Shown in pieces: positions 27,698 through 34,931 of a stretch of DNA of 64,000 nt. A model generated the notes under the pieces. It was given only the letters and a program-made list of their open reading frames with translations. It made no database searches and had not been told where the DNA came from. The translations under genes and the position numbers were made by a program. The DNA comes from Nocardioides xinjiangensis (GTDB taxonomy: Bacteria; Actinomycetota; Actinomycetes; Propionibacteriales; Nocardioidaceae): positions 975,977 through 1,039,976 of the forward strand of contig NZ_JAFMSY010000001.1 of NCBI RefSeq assembly GCF_017916455.1, given 5' to 3'. Within the stretch, counting starts at the first letter, position 1; each line of letters begins with the position of its first letter.

Positions 27698-28722
27698 CGT
27701 GCACCCAGCTCTCGGTCGGCGTCCTCGGTTCGGCGATGTCCCCGGACGTCGTCGAGCGCGTCGTCGAGCGCGGTCAGGAGGCGGGTCGCGAGATGGGGCT
27801 CGAACGGCGGGCCCCACGGGACGTCGGCGACGAAGACCGGGACGCGCGCCGCGAGGTCGGTCACCTGCGCGAACTGGCCGGCCAGCATGCGCTGGTCGCG
27901 GATCCCGAGGATCCGTGGGAAGGACAGCAGACTCAGCGCCGCCGCGGCCGGCGGCACGCGCGTGAGCGCGAGCCCCGAGCCGTGGCGGTCGGGCCGCGGG
28001 ATCAGCAGCGCGGCCAGGGGGAGGTCATCGTCGGTGGCCGCGGGCACGCTGAGCGCCCGCCGCTCGTCGGCCGTCGGGCGGTGCGAGCCCCCCTCCGCGA
28101 AGGCGTCGGCCAGTCCGGACGCCGAGGCGCGCAGCCGCAGCTCGGTGGCCCCGAGAGCGCACCGGGGGTCCCCCGTCGTGTCACCGGCCACCTGCAGGAC
28201 GTCGTCGGTGACGAGCAGGGCGCCGTCGCGGCACATGAGGGTGGCCAGGGTGGTCTTGCCCATGCCAGAGGACCCGACGAACCCGATCGCTCGGCCCCCG
28301 ACGTCGACCGCGCTGGCGTGCAGGACCAGGTCGCCGCGAAGCATCAGCAAGTAGGACAGGACCGTTCCGCCGACCAGCACCCCGCCCATCGACTCGGGCA
28401 CCCCCTCGACCATGTGCACGGTGATCCGGTCGGTCCCCTCGGCGATCACGACGTCGCACGTCGACTCGAACCGGAGCAGGTGGCTGCCGTCCCGCCGACG
28501 TACGAAGCTCGCGGTCAACCCAGAACCGGTCGTCCACTGCGCCGAGAGCTCCCCCTCGGGGACCACGCGCGTGGCGGGCACGCTCTCCCCCACGCGGACG
28601 GTGACGGGAAGCGCGGTCGCGGTCCGCGGCCGTCGGGCACAGAGGTCGATCTCGGAGACGATGTCGAGGCCGTAGAGCCGGCACTCGAAGCGCGCGGCTT
28701 CCTCCGCGGTGCGACTCATCAC
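27691..28722 (-). CDS. HprK-related kinase, candidate lasso-peptide kinase
   Basis: 343 residues. The C-terminal two thirds is an HPr-kinase-like domain: LVLHASAVDVGG near residue 132, P-loop GFVGSSGMGKTTLATLM at 147-163, and LLVTDDVLQVAG near 169, which corresponds to the catalytic Asp region. The N-terminal ~100 residues are a less conserved beta-rich part. In known lasso clusters (for example paeninodin-type) this kinase phosphorylates the C-terminal Ser of the precursor, and the precursor here ends in Ser. The GTG at 28722 (4-bp overlap) or the ATG at 28719 starts it, directly after the B2 gene. Confidence 0.86.
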   Translation of the reverse strand: MMSRTAEEAARFECRLYGLDIVSEIDLCARRPRTATALPVTVRVGESVPATRVVPEGELSAQWTTGSGLTASFVRRRDGSHLLRFESTCDVVIAEGTDRITVHMVEGVPESMGGVLVGGTVLSYLLMLRGDLVLHASAVDVGGRAIGFVGSSGMGKTTLATLMCRDGALLVTDDVLQVAGDTTGDPRCALGATELRLRASASGLADAFAEGGSHRPTADERRALSVPAATDDDLPLAALLIPRPDRHGSGLALTRVPPAAAALSLLSFPRILGIRDQRMLAGQFAQVTDLAARVPVFVADVPWGPPFEPHLATRLLTALDDALDDVRGHRRTEDADRELGARC

Positions 28723-29153
28723 CGCACGCTCTCGAAGGGTGCGAAGTCGACCGAGCCCGGGTCCAGGCTGAGGCCGCCGATCTCGAGCCAGGCGTGGGCC
28801 TTGACCTCGCCGTCGTGGCTGGCCACGCCGATGCGCAGCACCGGGTCGAGGTCGCGAACCAGGAACCCGCCGACGAGGGCGACCCGCAGGCAGCTGTCAC
28901 CGAACGGCCAGTGCTCGAGGGCACGCCGGGTGGCGGCGAGCCTGCGCCGCGCCCGGTGCGGAACCACGACGACGCCGGGGGTTCGGGGATCGCGCCGGGC
29001 TGCGGTGTCCAGCGGGACGCCGAGCAGGCGGGACAGGCGCGGCAGGCGGAGCGACCGCAGGCCCACCTCGACCACGGCGGCCAGGACGAAGGCGACTGCG
29101 GTCCGGACTAGGTCTGCCGGGCCGACGCCGTGGACGGACAGCCGCGCGGTCAC
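28719..29153 (-). CDS. Lasso peptide leader protease B2 (transglutaminase-like)
   Basis: 144 residues. Cysteine protease that removes the leader from the lasso precursor. The catalytic triad is visible as Cys88 in FGDSCLRVALV, His120 in VKAHAWLEIGG and Asp131 in SLDPGS, the arrangement of the transglutaminase-like lasso B2 family. The N-terminal ~50 residues include a hydrophobic helix (LVRTAVAFVLAAVVEVGL), common in stand-alone B2 proteins. The GTG at 29153 overlaps the cyclase stop by 4 bp, and the kinase start overlaps its own stop. Its partner, the RRE protein B1, is encoded separately at 30751. Confidence 0.92.
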   Translation of the reverse strand: MTARLSVHGVGPADLVRTAVAFVLAAVVEVGLRSLRLPRLSRLLGVPLDTAARRDPRTPGVVVVPHRARRRLAATRRALEHWPFGDSCLRVALVGGFLVRDLDPVLRIGVASHDGEVKAHAWLEIGGLSLDPGSVDFAPFESVR

Positions 29154-30337
29154 CGGGCACCGTCCTGGTGCGCGGGGGTCGCGGCCAGCCACGCGGCGTG
29201 CAGGAGCGGGGTCGCGATCGCGGAGGGGAAGTCCGAGAGCCACTCCGCGCGGAGGACCTCCACGTCGACGAGCTCGGGATCCAGCCCCGAGCCGTCCCAC
29301 TGCTCGGCGAAGGCCCTCGTCGCCTGGCCCATGAAAGCGCGGTTGAAGTAGGCCTTGCTCCTCCGGGACAGGATTGCCTCCGGGAGGACGTCGGCGAACA
29401 GCGAGCGCATCGCGTCCGTGCGCGAGGCGTAGCCCCACGTACCCGCGGCACGGGCGAGGGTGCGCACGAAGCGCGGCTCGAGCAGCGGCTCGTGGAGCAC
29501 CAGGCCGTGGTCGGCGGCGAGCACCGCGTAGTTGTGCGACGCCATGGCCGCTGCGCGGCGCGTCACCAGCCACTGCAGCGACCGGGCCGTCGACAGCGGC
29601 TCGGTGGTGAGGTCCGCGGCCAGCAGGCGGTGGTGCTGCTCCCGCGCCTCCGGGCGCAGCCAGGGCTGCCAGTCGGCAGCGTCGAGCCGCGCGCGCTCAC
29701 GCGAGCAGCGGAAGGCACGAGGGGCGAGGGCGGAGCCGGCCGAGCGCAGGTCCGCCGGCCGCAGCCGACGTACTCCGCGTCGCCACAGCCGGCTGACCTG
29801 GGCCCCGCGCCGCCGGCCGAGGACCTCGTCGCCACCCTCGCCGGTGAGGTAGGAGCCCGTGCCGCCCAGCCGGCGCAGGACCGCGGGCTTGGAGTGCAGT
29901 GCGACCGGCCAGAGGAGCCCGCGCGAGCGAAGGGACTCCTGCGCCTCCGCGCCCACCAGGTCGTTGCCGTCGGGGAACTCCAGTCGCACCCACTCGCGCA
30001 GCCGGAGGTGCGACATCACGAGCTCCTGCCACTCCGACTCGTCGGACTCCGGGACGCCGGGGTAGATCTCGGTGACCGGGACGGGCTCGGGCAGGCCGTG
30101 GCGACGCGCAAGGTGGGTGGCGACGGCGAGGACGGCGGACGAGTCGCGGCCCCCAGAAAAGGCCACGAAGCACGGGGCCTGGCGGAGCGCGGTCAGCACG
30201 ACCGCCTCGAACGCTCCGCGCGGCGAGTCCGCGAGCGAGGCGTCGCGATCGCGGACGGCGGAGAGCCCGTGCACCCAGCTCGTGGCCACCTCGAACGACG
30301 TGGGCCGCCAGTAGTCGGCGGCGAGGAGTGAGGTCAT
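29150..30337 (-). CDS. Lasso cyclase C (asparagine-synthetase homologue, no glutaminase domain)
   Basis: 395 residues. Adenylates the ring carboxylate of the precursor and lets the core N-terminus attack it. The PP-loop is VAFSGGRDSSAVLAV at about 58-72 and the second AS motif is YLTGEGGDEVLGRR at 163-176. Only ~50 residues precede the PP-loop, so the amidotransferase-like N-terminal domain of typical ~600-residue cyclases is absent. The gene follows the precursor gene, separated by a strong hairpin, and overlaps B2. The 607-residue paralogue at 18712 could in principle also be the cyclase, but this one has the operon context. The start is the ATG at 30337. Confidence 0.88.
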   Translation of the reverse strand: MTSLLAADYWRPTSFEVATSWVHGLSAVRDRDASLADSPRGAFEAVVLTALRQAPCFVAFSGGRDSSAVLAVATHLARRHGLPEPVPVTEIYPGVPESDESEWQELVMSHLRLREWVRLEFPDGNDLVGAEAQESLRSRGLLWPVALHSKPAVLRRLGGTGSYLTGEGGDEVLGRRRGAQVSRLWRRGVRRLRPADLRSAGSALAPRAFRCSRERARLDAADWQPWLRPEAREQHHRLLAADLTTEPLSTARSLQWLVTRRAAAMASHNYAVLAADHGLVLHEPLLEPRFVRTLARAAGTWGYASRTDAMRSLFADVLPEAILSRRSKAYFNRAFMGQATRAFAEQWDGSGLDPELVDVEVLRAEWLSDFPSAIATPLLHAAWLAATPAHQDGAR

Positions 30338-30397
30338 CGCGTCAGCTCGACGTCGACTTCGTCCCGACCATGTCGTGCTCGCAGGTCCGAGCGCGAC

Positions 30398-30430
30398 GGA
30401 CTGGGGACCGGCCGGGCCGGCCCCCAGTCC
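30398..30430 (-). terminator. Hairpin between lasso precursor and cyclase genes
   Basis: GGACTGGGG (30398-30406) pairs with CCCCAGTCC (30422-30430), and CCGGC pairs with GCCGG inside, giving a long GC stem 10 bp after the precursor stop. No T-run follows. In RiPP operons a stem-loop here commonly attenuates read-through so that precursor exceeds enzymes. Confidence 0.65.
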
Positions 30431-30439
30431 TCGTGGCCG

Positions 30440-30613
30440 TCAGGAGCCGAAGCCGCCTCCGTTGCCGCCCCCGTGTCCGCCACCGTTGCCGGTGAACGGA
30501 CCGCCGATCGGGATCCACTGGTTGTTGTCATGGCCGCGCTGGAAGATGTTGCCCTGGGTCAGCTCGGCGACCGTCCCCACCTTCGTGATGCTCGGTGACT
30601 CGTATGCCTCCAC
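30440..30613 (-). CDS. Lasso peptide precursor A
   Basis: 57 residues from a GTG start. The leader (residues 1-20) reads MEAYESPSITKVGTVAELTQ and matches the lasso leader rule YxxP-x-(L/I)-xxxG with Thr at the -2 position. The core begins GNIFQRGHD, so Gly1 can form an isopeptide with Asp9 (nine-residue ring). A 28-residue tail follows: NNQWIPIGGPFT, then a Gly-rich stretch with GGGH and GGGN units ending FGS. The terminal Ser suits the downstream kinase. GGGGG lies 8 bases before the GTG. A 65-residue frame at 30334-30531 overlaps it but has no lasso features. RRE protein, cyclase, protease and kinase genes surround it. Confidence 0.92.
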   Translation of the reverse strand: MEAYESPSITKVGTVAELTQGNIFQRGHDNNQWIPIGGPFTGNGGGHGGGNGGGFGS

Positions 30614-30696
30614 TTGTCATGCCCCCATTCCCTCGGTGATGTGGCTCCGAAGATAGGTGCGGCGCTCGGCTCGGACGACGCGTCCCAGGTGGAATG

Positions 30697-30711
30697 ACCA
30701 ATTGGGGGTAT
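30697..30711 (-). promoter_or_regulatory. Operator-like palindrome, copy 3, upstream of lasso precursor
   Basis: On the minus strand ATACCCCCAATTGGT, fitting ATACCC-N6-GGT. It sits 84 bp upstream of the precursor start, inside the 137-bp gap after the B1 gene, consistent with a separate promoter for the precursor. Confidence 0.55.
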
Positions 30712-30750
30712 GGGCTGCTCGGCGCGTGAGGAACGTGTCGCCGCGCGGGC

Positions 30751-31002
30751 TCAGACCAGCAGGTCCTGCTCCCGCAGCGCCGTCAGGAAGGCGTCGGTGT
30801 CCGCCGCGGCCTGGTCGTCGCCGAGCTCGAACTGGCGGGCCAGGGCGTCCACGAGCGACTCGCGGTCCTGGTCGTCCCGGAGCAGCTCGAGCAGGAAGGT
30901 CCCGGTCCGGTTGACCGCGAAGTACGTCGAGCCGGCGAGGTCGAGCAGCACCGTCTCGCCGTCGATCTCCCGCAGCACCAGGTCGTGGTCGCGCAGCCTC
31001 AT
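30751..31002 (-). CDS. PqqD-family RRE protein (lasso B1)
   Basis: 83 residues of the PqqD/RiPP recognition element fold: RLRDHDLVLREIDGETVLLD, LAGSTYFAVNRTGTFLLELL, then a helical part ending LTALREQDLLV. The beta strands and the first helix form the groove that grips the leader's Tyr-Pro-Ile-Gly motif and delivers it to B2. Its ATG overlaps the phosphopantetheinyl transferase stop by 4 bp. It lies upstream of the precursor, not next to B2, a split arrangement seen in some actinobacterial lasso clusters. Confidence 0.9.
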   Translation of the reverse strand: MRLRDHDLVLREIDGETVLLDLAGSTYFAVNRTGTFLLELLRDDQDRESLVDALARQFELGDDQAAADTDAFLTALREQDLLV

Positions 31003-31496
31003 GTGTCCCCCTGTGCGTCCGGCGTGGATGATGAAGCGTAGACGGGCGCGTGTCCGGCGCGGCCGGGATCGCGCGAACCGCCCTCGGCGATGACCGTCGC
31101 CAGGACCCGGCCGCCCGTGCGGCAGGTGGAGACGTGGAGCCGCTGGACCCCTGCGGCCACGGCTGCCGCGGCGACGTCGCCCCGTAGCGTGAGGCGCCAG
31201 GCGGGCTCCCGCCCGAGCACCTCGATGTCGCGCCACCGCATCATGTCCGCAAAGTGGGCGCCCACCGCCTTGTAGGCGGCTTCCTTCACCGCGAAGCGCA
31301 GCGCCGCCGCCGTCCCGGGGCGGCTGTGCGCCAGGCACTCCCGCGCCTCGGCCTCGGTGTACCAGTGGGCCCACACCCGGTTGCTCCCACGCCCGACCAG
31401 CCGCTCGAAGCGCCGGGCGTCGGCCACGTCGACGCCCACACCTACTACGCCTGCCACCCCGACCACGCCAGCCGCGGACGACCCGAGGTTAGGCAA
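30999..31496 (-). CDS. AcpS-type 4'-phosphopantetheinyl transferase
   Basis: About 165 residues. Moves phosphopantetheine from CoA to a Ser of a carrier protein. Signature motifs are VGVGVDVADARRFERLV (the first metal Asp) and LRFAVKEAAYKAVGAHF (the metal Glu and catalytic Lys). The start is uncertain: a TTG at 31496 overlaps the upstream gene by 8 bp, while GTG codons at 31466 or 31457 give the usual short AcpS N-terminus. The obvious substrate is the carrier protein encoded at 33966, which keeps its Ser. It is placed between the SGNH hydrolase and the lasso B1 gene. Confidence 0.85.
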   Translation of the reverse strand: MPNLGSSAAGVVGVAGVVGVGVDVADARRFERLVGRGSNRVWAHWYTEAEARECLAHSRPGTAAALRFAVKEAAYKAVGAHFADMMRWRDIEVLGREPAWRLTLRGDVAAAAVAAGVQRLHVSTCRTGGRVLATVIAEGGSRDPGRAGHAPVYASSSTPDAQGDT

Positions 31497-32322
31497 GGGC
31501 GTCGGCGAGCACGGCGACGAACGCTGACGCCGCGACCTCGGCGCCGTCCGGGTTCAGGTGACCCGGGTCGGAGGCGTACGCCTGCTCCATGGCGTAGTAG
31601 TGCTCGCCATCGCGCTCGTAGCTGACGCGCGCGCCGGAGGCATCCGTGGACTGGATCGCCGCGATGTCGAACAGCGTCCCGGGCTCGGTGTACTCGGCGC
31701 GCATCAGCGCGTTGAACCGCTCGCGGACGACGTTGTGCTCAGGACCGAGGGTGTCGCCCCGGCCGAGCGCGGCCTTCACCTTGCCCAGCGGACCGCGTTC
31801 GGTGGTCAGCGGCGACGTCGCAGCGACGAAGGAGGTGCCGGGGTAGTCCCGCGACAGCCCGGCCAGGGTGTCGCGGTAGGCAGTGAACACCTCCTCGACG
31901 TCGACCCGGCCCTCCCGGAAGTCGACGTAGCAGAGCTTGACGATGGCGACGTCGACGGCGTCGGCCATCCCGTCGCGCATGATCCGGTCGAACTCCGCGA
32001 TCTTCTCGAGCGGATGTCCGTTCTCGCCGATGGGGGTGTGCACGATGGCAGGCTCCAGAGGCGCCTCGCGCGACTCGACGACTTTGGGCGCCGCCACCCC
32101 CCGCTCCTCGTAGAGGCGAGGCAGGGCGTCGAGGATGTTGTAGCCGACGGACTTGTGGCCGAAGAAGACCCGGTGCCCGGCGACATCCTCGAGGTCGGCT
32201 GACGTGGCGTCGGGTGTCTCGAACGGGTCGCCCTCCGCGGGGTCGGCCCAGAGGACCGCCCCGAGTCCGAGCGCGGCCAGCAGCCCCAGGGCGCCGACGG
32301 CGGCGACGAGTGCCTTAAGCAT
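31489..32322 (-). CDS. Membrane-anchored SGNH/GDSL-like hydrolase
   Basis: 277 residues. One N-terminal hydrophobic helix (ALVAAVGALGLLAALGLGAV) acts as anchor or signal. VFFGHKSVGYNILDAL near residue 52 resembles the block I serine region in the GHxSVG form found in this clan, and DPGHLNPDGAEVAAS near residue 256 gives the C-terminal DxxH-like pair. An extracytoplasmic esterase, deacetylase or acyl transferase is likely. It is encoded between an acyl-AMP ligase and a phosphopantetheinyl transferase, overlapping both by 8 bp, which suggests action on an acyl group of the product. Confidence 0.7.
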   Translation of the reverse strand: MLKALVAAVGALGLLAALGLGAVLWADPAEGDPFETPDATSADLEDVAGHRVFFGHKSVGYNILDALPRLYEERGVAAPKVVESREAPLEPAIVHTPIGENGHPLEKIAEFDRIMRDGMADAVDVAIVKLCYVDFREGRVDVEEVFTAYRDTLAGLSRDYPGTSFVAATSPLTTERGPLGKVKAALGRGDTLGPEHNVVRERFNALMRAEYTEPGTLFDIAAIQSTDASGARVSYERDGEHYYAMEQAYASDPGHLNPDGAEVAASAFVAVLADALA

Positions 32323-33868
32323 GGTGTCCTCCCAGTTCGACGAGCTCTGCGCCGGCGGGCGGCGCCTCCGCGGCCACGCGCGCCCAGGCGCGCAGCTCGG
32401 TCTTGACGACCTTGCCGTTCTGGTTCAGCGGCAGGTGGTCGAGGATCCGGACCTCGTGCGGCACGAGGTGCTTGGCGAGTCGCGCGCGCAGGTGCGCCTC
32501 GATCTCCCCGACGCCGAGGACGGCGCCGGGGCGCAGGGTGGCGAAGAGCACGACCGCTTCGCCCGCGTCGGGGTCGGGGCGGCCGACAGCCGCCGCCTGC
32601 GCCACCGCGCCGACCTCCAGGGCCGCGTCCTCCACCTCGTGGCTGGAGACCCGGTATCCCCAGGACTTGATGAAGTCGTCGCGCCGGTCGACCACGTAGA
32701 GGAAGCCGTCCTCGTCGATGCGGCCGAAGTCGCCTGTCAGCAGCTCGCCGTCGACGTACCTGCCGGCCGTGCCCTCCGCGTCCTCCCAGTAACCCTGGGT
32801 GACGTTGGCGCCGCGGGCCCGGATCTCGCCCACGGCGCCGGGCACGACGTCGGCCCCGCACTCGTCGGCGATCCGCAACGACACTCCCGGGATCGCCCGG
32901 CCGACCGAGCCTGCCTTGGCGGCGAGCATCTCGGGCGGGAGGTACGCCAGCCGCGCGGTGGCCTCCGTCTGGCCGTACATCACGAACAGCCGGGCGTGCG
33001 GCTGGGCGGCGGCGATCCTCTCTACCTGCGCGCTCGGTAGTCGCCCACCGGCCTGCTGCAGGTGGCGCAGCGAGGGCAGCTGGCGCGACTCGAACGAGCT
33101 CGCCCGCAGGAGCTGCTGGTAGGACGACGGCACGCCGGCGAACCCGGTGCACCCGTCGTCGTCGATCGCCTCGACGATGGTCTCGGGGAAGGCTTGGGTC
33201 TCGCAGATGCGCAGGCTCGCGCCGACCGCGAGGTGCGTGTGCAGCAGCGAGGCGCCGAAGCAGTAGGAGAACGGCAGCACCACGAGCATGCGGTCGTCGC
33301 GTCGGAGACCGAGGTAGTCCACGATCGAGGCGGTGTTGGCTAGCACGTTGTCGTGACCGACCATGACCGCGCGTGGGCGGCTCGTCGTGCCCGAGGTGAA
33401 GACCAGCACGGCGGACGCAGCCGGTGGACGCGCGTCCGGGAGCGCGCAGGCGGCGCCGCTGGCGAGCAGCTCCCGCACCCCGGTGCTGGCGGCCGCGCGC
33501 TCGGACGCCGTCGTCACCGCGGGGAGCCGCCGCGACGAGATCTCGTCGATGAGCAGGCCCGCGCACCCGACGTGGGCCATCTTGCTGCGGATGTCGTCGG
33601 CCGTCAGCACGGGCGCCAGCGGCACGGCCGTGTGGCCGGCGCGCATGATCGCGAGGTAGCTGGCAACCCAGGACGCGGAGTTGCCTCCGACCAGCGCGAT
33701 CCGTGAGCCCAGAGGCAGGTCCCAGTCCAGCAGGAGCTGGGTCTGGTGCCCCACCGCGCGGCGCAGGTCGGCGTAGGTGTGACGGCCGGCGGCGTCCACC
33801 AGGGCGACGTCGCCGGGGCGTCCTCGGGACAGCAGGACCTCGCTCGCGTTGGCAACCTGCCGATCCAT
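32315..33868 (-). CDS. AMP-dependent acyl/aryl-acid ligase
   Basis: 517 residues of the ANL superfamily. Activates a carboxylic acid as acyl-AMP and loads CoA or a carrier. Motifs: VLVFTSGTTSRPRAVMVGHD (the P-loop-like core), FVMYGQTEATARLAYLP, the ELLTGDFGRIDEDGF hinge region and NQNGKVVKTEL with the A10 catalytic Lys. The ATG at 33868 has a G-rich ribosome site; an earlier in-frame start at 33904 lies in the promoter. It is divergent from an intact carrier protein, so it very likely loads that carrier. It heads the minus-strand run that includes the lasso genes. The acid is unknown. Confidence 0.88.
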   Translation of the reverse strand: MDRQVANASEVLLSRGRPGDVALVDAAGRHTYADLRRAVGHQTQLLLDWDLPLGSRIALVGGNSASWVASYLAIMRAGHTAVPLAPVLTADDIRSKMAHVGCAGLLIDEISSRRLPAVTTASERAAASTGVRELLASGAACALPDARPPAASAVLVFTSGTTSRPRAVMVGHDNVLANTASIVDYLGLRRDDRMLVVLPFSYCFGASLLHTHLAVGASLRICETQAFPETIVEAIDDDGCTGFAGVPSSYQQLLRASSFESRQLPSLRHLQQAGGRLPSAQVERIAAAQPHARLFVMYGQTEATARLAYLPPEMLAAKAGSVGRAIPGVSLRIADECGADVVPGAVGEIRARGANVTQGYWEDAEGTAGRYVDGELLTGDFGRIDEDGFLYVVDRRDDFIKSWGYRVSSHEVEDAALEVGAVAQAAAVGRPDPDAGEAVVLFATLRPGAVLGVGEIEAHLRARLAKHLVPHEVRILDHLPLNQNGKVVKTELRAWARVAAEAPPAGAELVELGGHHA

Positions 33869-33946
33869 CAGCCCCCCCTGTACAGCGTCGCCTTCTGGCG
33901 TCATCCTTACGCCAGCCTAGGCGGGCCGACGGTCGGCAGTCATCGC

Positions 33947-33959
33947 TGAAATGGGGGTT
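33947..33959 (-). promoter_or_regulatory. Half-site of the operator-like element
   Basis: On the minus strand AACCCCCATTTCA matches only the left half of the palindrome. It lies in the 97-bp divergent gap between the acyl-AMP ligase and carrier protein genes; weaker than the other copies. Confidence 0.3.
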
Positions 33960-33965
33960 GCGGAG

Positions 33966-34259
33966 ATGGATCAGCAGCACGAGCAGGACGTTCTGGACCA
34001 GGGTGTTCTAGACCAGGTGCGGACCTTCATCGTCACGAATTTCCTGTTCGGCGACGACTCGAGGTTGCCGGGCACGAGCGACTCCCTGCTGGAGTCCGGC
34101 TTGGTGGACTCGACCGGCGTCCTGGAGATCGTGGACTTCCTCGAGACCGACATGGGCGTGACCGTCGCTGACGACGAGACACTGCCCAGCAACCTCGACA
34201 GCATCGAGAACCTGACCCGGTTCGTCGCCCGCAAGCGGTCCGCCGCCGCGGTCGGCTGA
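33966..34259 (+). CDS. Acyl carrier protein
   Basis: 97 residues from the ATG at 33966 (GGGGG 8 bases upstream). The carrier motif SLLESGLVDSTGVLEIVDFLE contains the phosphopantetheine Ser49 in D-S-T, followed by the helix III region DDETLPSNLDSIENLTRFV. It is a discrete carrier protein, here with a loading ligase on the opposite strand and a phosphopantetheinyl transferase 2.5 kb away. The hexapeptide acetyltransferase gene begins 2 bp after its stop. Together these suggest an acyl substituent being built and passed to the locus product. Confidence 0.88.
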   Translation: MDQQHEQDVLDQGVLDQVRTFIVTNFLFGDDSRLPGTSDSLLESGLVDSTGVLEIVDFLETDMGVTVADDETLPSNLDSIENLTRFVARKRSAAAVG

Positions 34260-34261
34260 GC

Positions 34262-34930
34262 ATGACCGCAGTCACCCGCGTGCGATCGCGGCTGCGGGGG
34301 CTGGCGCGGCGCGTGGCGGGACCGGCACCCGGTCAGCTCCCCTCGGCCACGCGACTCGACGAACGGGCCGACCTCCGGCAGTACGACATCGGGCGCTACT
34401 CGTGGGGGCACCTCACGGTGTCCAGCCGCGGCCCAGGCACCATGCTGACCGTGGGGCAGTTCTGCTCCTTCGCCTACGGGACGCACATCGTCCTCGGCGG
34501 CGAGCACCGCGCCGACTTCGTCTCGACCTACCGGTTCCCGGCGTACCCACCCTTCAACGAGACCCACCGCCACCTGGCGGAGGACACGTCGGTCACCCGG
34601 GGCGCGGTCGTCATCGGCAACGACGTGTGGCTCGGGCACCAGACGCTCGTCCTTTCCGGCGTGACGATCGGCGACGGGGCGATCATCGGCGCCGGCAGCG
34701 TGGTGCGGCACGACATCCCGCCCTATGCCATCGTGGCCGGCAACCCGGCGCGTGTCGCGGGGTTCCGGTTCCCGCCCGAGCAGATCGCCGCACTGCTGGA
34801 GCTGAAGTGGTGGGACTGGCCGGTCGATCGCATCGGCAGGCACCTCGGCACGTTGCTGAGCGACGACGTGGCCGGCTTCGTGGCAGCCGCGACGCAGGAC
34901 CCCGTGCACACCGGCGGCTCCAGCGGCTGA
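34262..34930 (+). CDS. Hexapeptide-repeat O-acyl/acetyltransferase (CatB/VatD-like)
   Basis: 222 residues with a left-handed beta-helix. Hexapeptide rungs run through MLTVGQFCSFAYGTHIVLGG and GAVVIGNDVWLGHQTLVLSG, then VTIGDGAIIGAGSVVRHDIP; AIVAGNPARVAGFRF is the family closing motif. GHQ is the usual place of a catalytic His, and the EHR segment is typical of xenobiotic/streptogramin-type acyltransferases. It transfers acetyl or another acyl group to a hydroxyl. Immediately downstream of an acyl carrier protein, it may use that carrier's acyl group, though such enzymes normally use acetyl-CoA. Confidence 0.83.
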   Translation: MTAVTRVRSRLRGLARRVAGPAPGQLPSATRLDERADLRQYDIGRYSWGHLTVSSRGPGTMLTVGQFCSFAYGTHIVLGGEHRADFVSTYRFPAYPPFNETHRHLAEDTSVTRGAVVIGNDVWLGHQTLVLSGVTIGDGAIIGAGSVVRHDIPPYAIVAGNPARVAGFRFPPEQIAALLELKWWDWPVDRIGRHLGTLLSDDVAGFVAAATQDPVHTGGSSG

Positions 34931-34931
34931 G

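Noticed and set aside
30334..30531. A 65-residue minus-strand frame overlapping the lasso precursor
   Set aside because: It has no RRE-recognition motif, no ribosome site and an unstructured composition. The frame at 30440-30613 carries all the lasso features.
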